From assembly GCA_917880885.1 (NCBI GenBank), contig OU862918.1:28295988-28359987 (forward strand): 64,000 nt of DNA, in the 5' to 3' direction. Position numbers and translations under genes: made by a program. Shown one piece after another: positions 45,101 through 54,474 of this stretch (positions within the stretch are counted from its first letter, which is position 1; every line of letters starts with the position of its first letter). The notes beneath the pieces are model-generated. The model was not told where the DNA came from, did no database searches, and worked only from the letters and a program-made list of their open reading frames with translations. The DNA is from Limnephilus marmoratus (taxonomy: Eukaryota > Arthropoda > Insecta > Trichoptera > Limnephilidae).

Positions 45101-45614
45101 TTGCGCACTGCTACCAGTACACCGCCTCCGTCCATCTTACCAGTAAGAGTACGGTCCCTATCTCGTCGGAACACCGTGTAGCGCGAATCTATTAATTCAG
45201 CCGTTTTTATACTTGCTACAAGCCATGTTTCAACTAGAACTATAACATCATAGTTATTTGATAAAATATTCATAAGTAGTTTCTGAGTTTTAGTTCTAAT
45301 ACCACCACAGTTCTGGTAATAAACAGATATAGATGATGAGATCATTTCAATAGAGTAATAGTGTATATCGATATATTCCACATTCGCGGGAGCGGTACTT
45401 TAAGTAGGACATACAAAGCATCAAAATTATATATGAAACATAGATAACTTATTAGATTAATTAGTATATAATAATAAATCAACAATATAAGATGTGAATG
45501 GATATGGTACAGAATGTTGAGAGAAAGCGGGCATCGATAAGACCAGTAACAGATTTGTAATAGTAGTAGTCACATCTTTTGAAGATCTCCCTCACGACGA
45601 ATGGTAAACACCCT
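42109..45614 (-). mobile_element. CR1/Jockey-group LINE, copy 2, nested in the mariner element
   Basis: A minus-strand element with an A-rich (TAAA)n 3' end near 42109-42155, a 3'UTR of about 320 bp, one long ORF, and about 230 bp of 5' sequence. TTAAAAAA occurs at both borders (42101-42108 and 45615-45622), a possible target duplication. No separate ORF1. Confidence 0.85.
42475..45381 (-). CDS. Intact LINE endonuclease/reverse transcriptase (968 aa)
   Basis: An uninterrupted ORF for target-primed reverse transcription. Residues about 19-240 form an apurinic-type endonuclease: YYQNCGGIRTK, catalytic Glu51 in LVETWL, a GDMNQPTLTW block, and HHPALEFD. A linker leads to the reverse transcriptase: IIPVHKGD, ENYRPISILSAIPKLLER, DFKKAFDKVDH (motif A), TSGVPQGSILGPLLF (motif B), and YADD at about 690-693 (motif C). 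The C-terminal region, SQLEYCTFIWNPLYG...SIQKKFL, is shared with the other two LINEs. ATG at 45381 precedes the endonuclease by about 20 residues, so little or nothing is missing. No stops or shifts, so insertion is probably recent. An ORF1 partner is not seen here. Confidence 0.93.
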   Translation of the reverse strand: MEYIDIHYYSIEMISSSISVYYQNCGGIRTKTQKLLMNILSNNYDVIVLVETWLVASIKTAELIDSRYTVFRRDRDRTLTGKMDGGGVLVAVRKELAASRLDDWETSQIEQIFVSIPVRSSNLIICAVYIPPVSPPTFYDIFSKNLESVFSSEPNNMFCVLGDMNQPTLTWSFSEGCSQGLASSNTAASQTLLQTMSLMNLLQYNCIPNHNEKYLDLIFYSRQTNVTRSNDPLLSEDRHHPALEFDISSETQPKIKNKKERRRNFRKADYTQINNDINCIDWLSETASLSAEEAVDRFYLKINNIIDKSIPLLARRNDKFPIWFTPELIRLSRKKDKVWHKWKTYKGLSDYREFSFLRATYKRLASDSRKLFFDNIESSLQNNIKSFWSYISSLKSSDGYPATMSFKGRKSNDAQEICNMFSEFFKSTFEPSSVNDMINIDQFEAVCDSELAHIHTIELTEQEVLSSLMSLDINKGAGHDGIPAFFLRSAASSLYVPLTIIFNKCLSDGVFPDRWKLAYIIPVHKGDSRQKVENYRPISILSAIPKLLERLVHDHIYPQLASIITEQQHGFVKGKSTMSNLLLYSNFLFNSMDRGHQVDAIYCDFKKAFDKVDHLILIKKIMYNGIRGNLLRWFVSYSTKRQQAVSLRGLTSKWEPVTSGVPQGSILGPLLFILFINTVTKCFLHCLFLLYADDIKIFAIVRNLNDCLLIQSDLVRFEAFCNENKIYLSYNKCKQISFTKNHNAIIQNYCIGNYLLERVYCIRDLGVLFDSKLHFDAHIDNIVNKAYCMLGFVIRNSREFRKPETYLLLYYTLVRSQLEYCTFIWNPLYGIYKENIESIQKKFLQCLNYRMSAPKRGYINMLSSYNVSTLSNRRTYLDLMTLYKICNNVIDCPDLLKLINFKVPPRVTRLNDLFHISRTRTNAGVRDPIRRMCESLNQNQKLKDSDLFFDTRSTFSRKMKAVFLQSSK

Positions 45615-45656
45615 ATTAAAAAAACAATATTGGATGATTAATTTTGCCCCACCCTG

Positions 45657-45902
45657 TATTATAAATGCGAAAGTTTGCATGGATATATGAGTGTTTGTTA
45701 CTCTTTCACGCAAAAACTAATTTATGAATTTTAATGAAACTTTACAATAATATAGCTCATACATCAGAATAACATAAAGGCTATAATTTATGGGGACGCG
45801 GGACGCGGGAGGGGAACGGAGACGCACGGGAAAGGTGATTCAGGGAGAAATAATGTATTCCTTTAAATACAGTATTGCAACGCGTGCCGGGAAACAGCTA
45901 GT
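45657..45902 (+). mobile_element. Helitron-like non-autonomous repeat, copy B
   Basis: Colinear with 362-615 from TATTATAAATGCGAAAG to CAGCTAGT, including GGTGATTCAGGGAGAAA. It starts immediately at the TA flanking the mariner element, so one element probably inserted next to the other. Confidence 0.6.
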
Positions 45903-45949
45903 TTTTAAATAAAAGTTTAAAAAGTACCTACATTCAAATTTAATTTTAA

Positions 45950-46540
45950 AAAATGCCACTTGTAAGAATCGAATCTCAATTAACAGGTTTTTGTATAAAT
46001 AAAGTATAAGAGTCCCAACTGCTTCCAACCGCCTGGAGCCAGTGAGACTATGGCATCCCCAATTGGGGTATGTTGTGAGGCTGAAGAAGGAGATAGGGAA
46101 GAGGAAGGTGGTGAAGTACCTGGCTTTTTAGATCTTGTCCCCAAACAAGCCATTTTAAGCAATATTTCAATTCTGAATACTTCAGGGCGATACTGACAGT
46201 ATCTTCCACTCTGGAACGTGCCGCAAATATACATCATAGTATTTTAAATGATTAATTTGTGAAAACACAATTGGTAGGTATGTTGTATTTGTATGTGTAT
46301 TTGTGTATGTTGTTGCAACTCTAATGCGTTTATGATTATTTAATTTGTGGTTGTAACTAATCTGTGGAACTAACCTCCCGCTCACAAGCTACTTGTGGTA
46401 GCTTAGCGGGTAATAAATTCCAATTGTATGCAATTTTTACACAATGACAATTTTTTTTTAAATTAAATAAAATTTACTTGCACATGCCGGGATTTGAACC
46501 CGCGACCTTCGGATTGCTAGTCGAGAGCTTTACCTCACTC
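45950..46540 (-). mobile_element. tRNA-derived SINE family S2, copy 1 (minus strand)
   Basis: On the minus strand the head has box A-like GAGGTAAAGCTCTCGAC and box B-like CGGGTTCAAATCCC (about 46500-46487). The body contains CACGTTCCAGAGTGG, CCTCACAACATACCCCAATTG and GCAGTTGGGACTCT. A second box B-like sequence lies near the distal end. Related copies: 48446-48865 and fragments at 38886, 48290 and 54216. Confidence 0.65.
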
Positions 46541-46604
46541 TTAAATATTTTATCCTGAGAATATAATAATTCGATCACGCTGGGATATTTTATCCTGAAT
46601 ATAA

Positions 46605-47215
46605 TAAGAAGACTGGGCGTACTGTACAGGGCCCGCAAATACTTTAATAGTACACAACTGCTAACCCTGTACAAATCACAAGTGCGCCCCACGGTTGAAT
46701 TTGGCAGCCACCTCTGGTCTGGAGCTCCAAAATACCTGAAAAATACCCTCGACTCTGTGCAGAAACGGGCGGTCCGTTTGATAGATTTTCCCACCTTAAC
46801 AGACGGATTGCAATCTTTAGAGCACAGGCGTCGAGTGGGAATGCTATCCTTGTTCTACCGGTATTACAATGGAAGATGCTACGAGGAACTAGCATCATAG
46901 ATCCCTTCGGCACCGGTGCATAGTCATAGTCGGGAAACACGCCAAACGCGTGCCCAACATTTGTACACGGTTGACATTTGTCACATGAGAACGGGTCGTA
47001 TCTTCGACTTGTTCTTGTGTTCAATAGCTCGGCTGTGGAATGATTTGCCGGCCTCTGTGTTTCCTCCTTCCTACAACATGGGTCTCTTCAAGACCAATGT
47101 TCATTCCTTCCTCTCCTCAAAAAGACCCTCCACACAGCATCCCAGATGACATAGGCCCTGAGGGAAATTATTTTCCTCAGGGCCTCCTGTGTGGAGTTAA
47201 TATAAAAAAGAAGAA
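46605..47215 (+). pseudogene. LINE-C 3' fragment, copy 2 (C-terminus plus 3' tail)
   Basis: Translates as RRLGVLYRARKYFNSTQLLTLYKSQVRPTVEFGSHLWSG... to RLWNDLPASVFPPSYNMGLFKTNVHSFLSSKRPS, the C-terminal region of a Jockey/CR1-type ORF. A TAG near 46898 replaces a Leu codon seen in the copy at 28663. The stop is at about 47149. The 3'UTR (47115-47215) has an outer stem CTCCACACAG/CTGTGTGGAG and an inner stem GGCCCTGAGGG/CCTCAGGGCC, then TTAAT and A-rich sequence. Confidence 0.88.
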
Positions 47216-47674
47216 TAAAATATAATAATATCAATAATAAGATAATAACATCATGAAATTTAATTCAAGTGTTACGTGGAAAACAAATATCTGTTTTTTT
47301 TTGGCGAAAGGTGGTTTACTTTTTATTAGCAAAATATTGATTTGACCTAAATACTGTTTTTCCTCGGGCCAAACCGAAAACGGATGTATTCGGTCGGACT
47401 ATAAACATACAGCGTTTATAAAGGGGTCTACTAGACTGCCTAAATCTGGTTTCGAAACCTTTGACGAAGTTCGCATAAAAAGCGGCTACGATTTCCTATT
47501 GTACGCTTCATAAATAGCGATAGGAAATGCGCCACGGGAAGGTGTGATTCAATAATATACAAAGTATTATAGGTTATATATTTTACTGTTTACGTAACCT
47601 CAGCAATAGTCATAGTATTAGTATTATACTTTTGAATGTGGCTATAACTTTGTGGTTATCCATTATAGATAAAT

Positions 47675-47840
47675 GAAACAATTTAACTTTTATATTTGAG
47701 TAAATCCGACCGGTTTCAGAACGACCGTTCCTTCTTCAGTATACATTTGCCCTGAAGAAGGAACGATCGTTCTGAAACCGGTCGGATTTACTCAAATATA
47801 AAAGTGGTTCAAACAAAGTTAAATTGTTTCATTTATTAGT
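47675..47840. repeat. Long palindromic hairpin with hammerhead-like core
   Basis: Arms of about 65-80 bp (from AAACAATTTAAC to CTTCTTCAG and the complement CTGAAGAAG... to GTTAAATTGTTT) surround a short loop ATACATTTGC. The right arm reads CTGAAGA (47752-47758), a perfect small stem GAACG-AT-CGTTC (47761-47772), then GAAACCGGTC (47774-47783). The ACCGGT within it is self-complementary. The layout parallels the Penelope-type snap-back at 102-315, but the sequence is a different family. Confidence 0.7.
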
Positions 47841-47860
47841 ATTATAATTTTAAAAATATT

Positions 47861-48285
47861 GAAGTGAAAACTTCTTTAGCACTGTTGTAATTTGAAACTC
47901 GATGCAATAAAAAATAGCAAAACTAAAAAGAGACAAACACATGCATCTATAGGATTTAGCCTGCGAGAGAATGTAATAGTATAATCGGTCACCTCTTGCG
48001 GTGCTTCGTAGCCTTTTCATTCTTGTCTACTATTGTTTTCTGAAGGTTTCACTTCTACCTTGTGTGAATTGCACTCTCTGATTTTTAATGTAATTTAGCA
48101 CCGTTGTGATTTAAACCATCGTACATTATCCATCAGACGCCTATCGGATTTAGCCTGCGAGAGATTGAGATAGTATAATCGGTCTCCTCTTTGTGCGGTG
48201 CTTCGTAGCCTTCCTACTCTTGTCTATTTTAGTTTTCTGAATATTTCACTTCTACCGCGTATGAATTGCTCACTCTGGTTTTTTT
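47861..48285 (+). repeat. Dispersed repeat R5, copies 2 and 3 in tandem
   Basis: Two R5 copies in the same direction, 47861-48090 and 48094-48285. Both contain GATTTAGCCTGCGAGAGA, ATAATCGGTC and GTGCTTCGTAGCC. The second lacks the first 10 or so bases. Confidence 0.7.
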
Positions 48286-48289
48286 TATG

Positions 48290-48865
48290 TGCTCGCAAAC
48301 ATTGACGGGTATACTTGGTCGAAGCTCGCAACCAATGGGACTTTGACATTTCCAATTTGGGGTTTGCTGTGCTGCTAAAAGAAGGGGATGGGTAAGGAGA
48401 TGGGGAAGAGGTACCTAGATAACTAAACACAGCCTATTTTTTATTGGCACTTGTAAGAATTGAACCCCAATCAACAGATTTTCTGTGTGAATACTTCACA
48501 AGAGTTCCAACTGCTCCCGTCTGGAGCCAGTGAGACGGCATTCCCAATTGGGGTATGTTGTGAGGCTGAAGGTAGTGGGGAGTGGAAGGAGATGGGGAAG
48601 AGGAAGGTGGGGAAGTATCTGGCTATTCAGATCTGGTCACCAAACACGGCTTAAGCCATTTCAAGCAACTTTTCAATTCTGAATGGTGGTCTGAGAGTAT
48701 TTGCCACTCTAGAACTTGCCGCAAATACACTATATATTATTTAAAATAAATTATTTGTTAAATAACACAAATTAATCAAATAAAATTTATTTGCTTACGC
48801 CGGGATACGATCCCGTGACCTTCGGATTGCCAGTCAAGAGTCTTAACCTTATACCACGCAGGCCG
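48290..48865 (-). mobile_element. tRNA-derived SINE family S2, copies 2 and 3 (minus strand)
   Basis: A full copy occupies about 48446-48865, its head at the right with box A-like TGGTATAAGG and box B-like GGGATCGTATCC. A truncated copy, body only, adjoins at 48290-48445. Both share CCATCTCC, CAACATACCCCAATTG-like and TTGGAACTCTT-like blocks with the copy at 45950. Confidence 0.65.
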
Positions 48866-49128
48866 TCAGATTATAGTAAAATTACGACAACGTTTCGACT
48901 CTGATTGGTAGTTTCCCGCTAGGGCGATAAAAATAGGGGATATAAAATTTCGTGTTTATGATAAATTATAACGTACAGTTATATTTGAAACAGATCATAA
49001 CAGACCTCTCTCTGGGACTGCCATAATTCACCGTTGTTCATTGTTGTTCCGGGATGCCTACAGAGTGAAGACATAGAATGAAGAATGACTATAGTGTCAG
49101 GCAGATCTTGGCAAAGTGCTGGGAGTTT

Positions 49129-52100
49129 GATATTTATTTATTTATTTATTTAATTTCAACGGTATACATATACCATAAGAACTGATTACATGTCACAAAA
49201 TGAAAAATAGTAATATAGAAATAATAAAAAAAAATAGTTTAACAAATGATTGTGGCATTTGAATTAGAAATGACACCAGAGAGACAATTACGTACAAAAA
49301 TCTATAGTACAAATAGAATTAATAATGACTAAAAAGATTTGATAGCATAGCCCTCTTGTACCTACTTTCCGTGCAGTTAAATAGATCTGCAATATCTGCA
49401 TATCTATTAGTAACATCATGTAACCTAGGTAAAAGGGAGTGTTTAGTATACTCAGTCTTATTATTGTTACATTTAAACAGGATTTTAGATCGAGTAGTTC
49501 TCGTGGGAATATGAAATTCAATGAGCTTAGTTAAATCAGGACTGTCTATGCTACCATTTACAATTTTGAACATAAATATTAAGTCGGATATAATTCTTCG
49601 ATCTGAGAGTTTTAATAAATTTAATTCTATCAGCAAGTAATTGTAGTTAATGTTTTCAATGGGAATACCGAGTTTAAAATTAATATGTCTTAGAAATTTA
49701 TGTTGAATTTTTTCGATTGAATCTGAATGAATTTTAAAATGGGGGGACCAGATCGAGGAGTTATATTCGACTTGACTACGTACTAAGGATGTATACAAAA
49801 TTTTTAGTGTTGAAATATTCCTAAAACCTCTGGAATTTCGAAGAATGAAGCCAAGCATTTTCATTCCTTTATTACCGATTGTGTTTATATGGGATATAAA
49901 GTTTAATTTAGAGTCAAAAATTATGCCCAGGTCGTTAATTTCTTCGACAGAGGTAAGGGTAGAGTTATTGAGTACATACGGATGAATAATTGGTTGGCTT
50001 ATTCTGTAAAATCTTATTGCATGACACTTATTTATGTTCAGAAAAAGTTTGTTAACAGAACACCAATTAATTAACTTGTGTAAATTATTCTGTAGACAGA
50101 GACAATCTTCAACAGTTTTAATTATTTTAAATATTTTCAAATCATCTGCAAAAAGCAACACATTTACATCTTTATCAAATATATCAACAATATCGTTTAT
50201 AAACAGAAGAAACAAAATTGGGCCTAAATGAGACCCTTGTGGTACACCACTGGTAGCTATAAATTGATTGGAAAGGAACAAATTTATTTTAACAAGTAGT
50301 ACTCTGTCAGATAGATAGCTTGCAAACCAGTCTAAAAGTTTTCCATCAATACCTAGCTTCCGTAACTTAGCCAGTAGAATTTTATGGCAAACTTTGTCGA
50401 AGGCCTTGATGAAATCCGTATAAATAGAATCGACTTGAGTTTTGTTAGCTAATGCGTTTGATATATAGTTTTCATATAACGAAAGATTTGTTAGAGTTGA
50501 TCTGCCCGACAAAAATCCGTGTTGATTTGGAACAATGAGATGGTTAATACATGGGGAAATTTGATCAAGCAATAGTTTTTCAAAGAGTTTTGGGATTACA
50601 GATAGCTTACATATTGGTCTATAGTTAGTGATATCACTTTTATCACCCTTTTTTAATATAGGTGTTAGATAACAACGTTTCCAAATGTCAGGGAAGCATC
50701 CTGTGTTGAGGGATTGATTAAACAATAAACAAATTGGCTCAGCCAGTGAAGCAATGCAATTAATAAGTATATTGGGATGCACATTGTCAGGTCCGGCCTT
50801 CTTGTTTTTGTCTAGAGATTTAATTTTAGTTATAACGTCGTTTATATTGATGTGAACAGCAGGGATATGTATGCTCTCATTAAGGGAAGGAGGTGGTACA
50901 TAATTGTCTGGGATATTTTCGTCATAGACACTTTTGAAATAATCAGCAAAATAGTTAACCTTCACTTTCATATCAGTGCTAATCTTTTCTTTGAAGTGCA
51001 TTGAAATGGGTAAACCTTGTTTGTTTTTTCTAAGAGAGTTAACATGTGTGAAAAAGTTTTGTGTATTAGAGGGAATAGATTTTTCGATATCATTTATGTA
51101 ATTAAAATACGATATTTTTGACAGTTTTTTACATTGAGTTCTGTAGTTGTGAAATATTTTATAGTCGTTAAGGGAGTTGGATTCTTTGAAGTTTTTGTGT
51201 GCAATTTTTTTACAGATAACTAGGTTAATTAGCTCACGGCTGAACCATTTCGGGAACTTTGCTTCTTTGAAGTGTGAAAGTGGTACATAGTTTTCAATGG
51301 CCCTGTTAATAATTGTGTAAAAAATTTCAAGATTATAGTTAATATCATTGTTGTGGTGAAGAAAGGACCAGTCTTCATTTGCAAGATATTGGTTCATATT
51401 AGGATAGTCAGCTTTGGAGAAATTATAAGTAAGGTTAGGCAGAATAGTTGTGTTGTCTGGTGAGTTATTCGTCGTGATGGTTATGCTTAGAGCGGGGTGG
51501 TGACAGTCTAGGGGGAGGAGCTCATCAACCGATTTAACAATATGAATTGAGAGATCACTACAGAATACCAGATCCAGAAGCCGATTATATTTATTATAGA
51601 CTTGATTGACTTGATGTAGAGAGAGTAAGTTCGTCATATCTATTATTTCGCGTGCATTTTCTGGCAGGTTTAAGTTGTTAGAAGAGTTTTTATTCATCCA
51701 ATCAATGCTAGGGGTATTGTAGTCACCAAATAAAATTGTTCTGGCATCAGGGTATTTATTTTTGAAGGTTTCGAGGTCATCAATATGGTTTCTGTAGACT
51801 GTGATGTTGGATCCTGGAGGAATGTAGACACATCCCAATAGAATTTTATTTGATTTAGATTTTAGTAATACGAATACCTGTTCCACGTCTTGATGTTTGC
51901 AAATTAATCTAGTGGTCGACAGTGATTTATTAACGGATATCAGAACTCCTCCTCCTCTGGTTTTATTGCTGGTGGCTGGATTTCTGTCAAGGCGGTAGGT
52001 GTTGTAAGATGTAAATCCAAGTTCCTCTGTATGAATATCAGGATCAAGCCAGGTTTCAGTAAGAAGAAATACATCGATGTTTTGAAGTAATGGAATAGTT

Positions 52101-52190
52101 GTTTGCAACTTTAAGAGTTTAGTGCGGCAGCCCCGGATGTTTTGGCCATATCCATTGATGTCTTTGAGTTTTTTGGAGTTGACTTAACTA
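49129..52190 (-). mobile_element. CR1/Jockey-group LINE, copy 3
   Basis: A minus-strand element with a long intact ORF, a 3'UTR of about 160 bp, and a 3' end with hairpin GGTATA-TG-TATACC (about 49160-49173) followed by a TAAA-type tail (49136-49160). The 5' end lies near 52170-52190. No ORF1. Confidence 0.88.
49319..52108 (-). CDS. Intact LINE endonuclease/reverse transcriptase (929 aa from first ATG)
   Basis: Closest in the window to the LINE at 19432 (shared TRGGGVLI, DKVCHKIL, SGVPQGSHLGPILF). Endonuclease: Glu18 in LLTETWL, GDYNTPSIDWM and HHPALSI. Reverse transcriptase: ITNYRPICKLSVIPKLFEK, DFIKAFDKV (motif A), motif B, and FADD at about 652-655 (motif C). The open frame extends upstream of the ATG at 52108 to about 52175 and encodes the start of the endonuclease (GQNIRGCRTK), so the ATG used is internal to the domain: the native start has been lost or lies upstream. 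No stops or shifts inside. Probably recently inserted but 5'-truncated. Confidence 0.9.
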   Translation of the reverse strand: MQTTIPLLQNIDVFLLTETWLDPDIHTEELGFTSYNTYRLDRNPATSNKTRGGGVLISVNKSLSTTRLICKHQDVEQVFVLLKSKSNKILLGCVYIPPGSNITVYRNHIDDLETFKNKYPDARTILFGDYNTPSIDWMNKNSSNNLNLPENAREIIDMTNLLSLHQVNQVYNKYNRLLDLVFCSDLSIHIVKSVDELLPLDCHHPALSITITTNNSPDNTTILPNLTYNFSKADYPNMNQYLANEDWSFLHHNNDINYNLEIFYTIINRAIENYVPLSHFKEAKFPKWFSRELINLVICKKIAHKNFKESNSLNDYKIFHNYRTQCKKLSKISYFNYINDIEKSIPSNTQNFFTHVNSLRKNKQGLPISMHFKEKISTDMKVKVNYFADYFKSVYDENIPDNYVPPPSLNESIHIPAVHININDVITKIKSLDKNKKAGPDNVHPNILINCIASLAEPICLLFNQSLNTGCFPDIWKRCYLTPILKKGDKSDITNYRPICKLSVIPKLFEKLLLDQISPCINHLIVPNQHGFLSGRSTLTNLSLYENYISNALANKTQVDSIYTDFIKAFDKVCHKILLAKLRKLGIDGKLLDWFASYLSDRVLLVKINLFLSNQFIATSGVPQGSHLGPILFLLFINDIVDIFDKDVNVLLFADDLKIFKIIKTVEDCLCLQNNLHKLINWCSVNKLFLNINKCHAIRFYRISQPIIHPYVLNNSTLTSVEEINDLGIIFDSKLNFISHINTIGNKGMKMLGFILRNSRGFRNISTLKILYTSLVRSQVEYNSSIWSPHFKIHSDSIEKIQHKFLRHINFKLGIPIENINYNYLLIELNLLKLSDRRIISDLIFMFKIVNGSIDSPDLTKLIEFHIPTRTTRSKILFKCNNNKTEYTKHSLLPRLHDVTNRYADIADLFNCTESRYKRAMLSNLFSHY

Positions 52191-52262
52191 TTGTCGGCTT
52201 ACTGTTGATATATTTAATAGTTAGCCCAACTTCACCTCCCTGGATCCGACTTTCCATGGTTT

Positions 52263-53416
52263 GACGTAGATATAGATATACACCAACTATTCATAGATTT
52301 CAAGCAAGCATATGATCGGGAGTGTCTATATGACATACTACTTCAATTCCAGATACCACCTAAATTGATTAGGCTTATCAAAGCCACAATGTCAGACTCA
52401 AGATGTCAGGTCAAAATAGATGGGGAATTGTCGGAAGAATTCACAGTATCGCAAGGACTAAAACGGGGGACGGTCTGGCTCCCACTCTCTTCAACATTGT
52501 GCTCGAACATGTAATAAGAAAAACGCTAATAGACCCTGGCTCCAATATTTGTTTTAAGAGCAGTCAAGTTGTCGGATATGCGGATGACATTAACATAGTC
52601 GGAAGATCAATTTCAGCCATTAAGGAGGTCTTCGATCCTTTAGAAACAGCGGCTCGGGAAGTAGGTCTGCGGGTTAATGTTAACAAAACGAAAATGATGA
52701 TACAGAGCAGGAACCCTTTACACGGAAGAAAAAGTAGTGCACAATTTAAAGACAACTACTCATATGAAGTGGTCGATCAATTCACCTACCTGGGCTCCAG
52801 TCTGACAGAGAACAATGAGGATCCAGCAGAAATCAGAAGGAGAATCACAGCAGCCAACAAAACATACTTCTCTTTGCTGCCAGTGTTTAAGTCACGTAGT
52901 GTCCACAGAAAAACCAAAATAACCATATATAAGACCATTGTTAGAACTGTATTGGCGTATGGATGTAAGGCGCTGACACTGACGGTAAAGATGGCTGAAA
53001 TGCTAGATACTTTTGAAAGAAAAGTGCTGAGAATATGTGGACCCGTGAAAGAGGGTGAACAGTGGCGCATCCGGCACAATACAGAATTGTATGATATATA
53101 TAAGGCCTTGAATATCTTTGATAAGGCCCCTAGAATCTCAGCACATATGAGACTCCTCAGGCTGAGATGGGCTGGGCATGTACAGAGAATGCCGGATACA
53201 CGCGTCCCAAAAAGAATTTTGACTGGACACCCAGGTGGAAAGAGAGAAGTGGGAAGACCCAGACTGAGGTGGGAAGACGAAGTAAGAGGGGATGCAGCAC
53301 AGCTTCTCCAGGTACCAAATTGGAAGTCAGCCGCTGAGGACAGAAGGAGTTGGAGGCGACTGTTGCAGGAGGCCAAAGCTCGATATGGGCTGTAGCGCCA
53401 TCGAAGAAGAAGAAGA
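52263..53416 (+). pseudogene. RTE-type reverse transcriptase, 5'-truncated, one frameshift
   Basis: The sequence begins inside the palm with LFIDFKQAYDR (motif A), then QGLKRG (motif B), then a one-base shift near 52466 into DGLAPTLFN, followed by VGYADDINIVG (motif C). Next come the thumb and C-terminal region: YLGSSLTENNEDPAEIRRRI, TVLAYGC, DTFERKVLRICGP, RLRWAGHVQRMPD, REVGRPRLRWEDEVRGD. Stop TAG follows GL at 53395. The short 3' end, GCGCCATCGAAGAAGAAG, is typical of this group. The open C-terminal frame (330 codons) suggests moderate age. It abuts the 5' end of the LINE at 49129. Confidence 0.9.
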
Positions 53417-53690
53417 GATAGTGTGAAGATTGTCCTGAAAATAGCCAACCCCCGATAAGAGAGGTAACCAGAAGACTAATACACGTGTTATCGTAGATTA
53501 AGAGGTTTGACCTAGTGATCGCGTGTTCAATTTCAATCAAAAGTCTTTGAAGACAAAAAGTAAACTTTCTGTGTGAGAGGAAAAATTAAGGCAAACAAAA
53601 AAGTATTTATGAAAAACGGACGTTTTTACATCTGTTTTTATAATCGTCGAAAATGTAATAAATAATGAGAAAATAGTTTCGGGCTTGGTA

Positions 53691-53792
53691 AACATTGAAG
53701 GTTATTTTTTTGTTTAAGCTTTAAAAATTTCTCGAAGTTTATATTGAAGGTTATTTTTTTGTTTAAACTTTAAAAATTTCTCGAAGTTTATA
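53691..53792. repeat. Tandem duplication, 49-bp unit x2
   Basis: ATTGAAGGTTATTTTTTTG through TTCTCGAAGTTTAT occurs twice in direct succession, with one base difference. Confidence 0.85.
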
Positions 53793-54215
53793 AAAATCTT
53801 TCCATATTTTTAGAAATAGAATATATTAGGAAGATATTAATAGATGGATTATATTTTCATTTTTACTTTTTAGATAAAAAAAACTTTACTTGTCAGTTTT
53901 ATTGAATGGCAGCCTTTGTACAAATACGAAAATACTAACATAAAAAAATCGCAGACAGATCATTCATGTAACGTAATGTAAGGAAATGTTTGCACCTGGC
54001 AGATGAAGCATGTGACGTGGTCGCCAACCTTTTTAGGTATTAACTTATTTGTCTCATTTAATAATTAATCATATTGAAATACATACTTTGGTATACACTA
54101 GAAAATGAATAATGCAGAATTAATATGAATAATGAACAAAACACTGGAACAAAAGTTGATGAGGATGATGCTTCTGGTTTCGTACTACATTTTTTATGTG
54201 AATAGGTACGCGTTA

Positions 54216-54310
54216 TTAAGAGCCAATGGGACTATAAAATCACAAATGAGGGTAAGTTGTGAGGCTGAAGGGAATGGATAAGAGAAGGCCTACATTAGCC
54301 GAAAATAATA
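54216..54310 (-). mobile_element. SINE S2 body fragment
   Basis: AGAGCCAATGGGACT...GTAAGTTGTGAGGCTGAAG...AAGAGAAGG matches the S2 body at 48290-48600. Confidence 0.5.
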
Positions 54311-54474
54311 AATTGTTGACTGCACACAACATGTTACAAACAGATCGGTTAGTAGCCGAGTGGAGAAATGGGTAGGGGTTCAATGCACAAGTTAGGTTTT
54401 CATTCTAAGAGGCAGGTACGGGTATCACCCCTGCCATAGACCACTCCAAGTGGTTCTCTATATTTGGTAACTTT

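Larger units (their letters stand above)
41222..45656 (+). mobile_element. Tc1/mariner-superfamily element carrying a nested LINE
   Basis: Terminal inverted repeats of about 27 bp, CAAGGTGGCGCAAAATTAATC at left (41222) and CAGGGTGGGGCAAAATTAATC on the complement at right (ending 45656), with TA on both outer sides. The transposase is truncated and the LINE at 42109-45614 sits between its stop codon and the right end. Without the LINE the element would be about 0.93 kb, a deletion derivative. Helitron-like copy B abuts the right end. Confidence 0.85.

Noticed and set aside
43208..45181. Plus-strand frames opposite the LINE at 42475
   Set aside because: They are antisense shadows of an intact 968-codon ORF.
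46480..46560. tRNA gene on the minus strand
   Set aside because: Boxes A and B are present, but no acceptor stem or proper 3' end; related copies show it is a SINE head.
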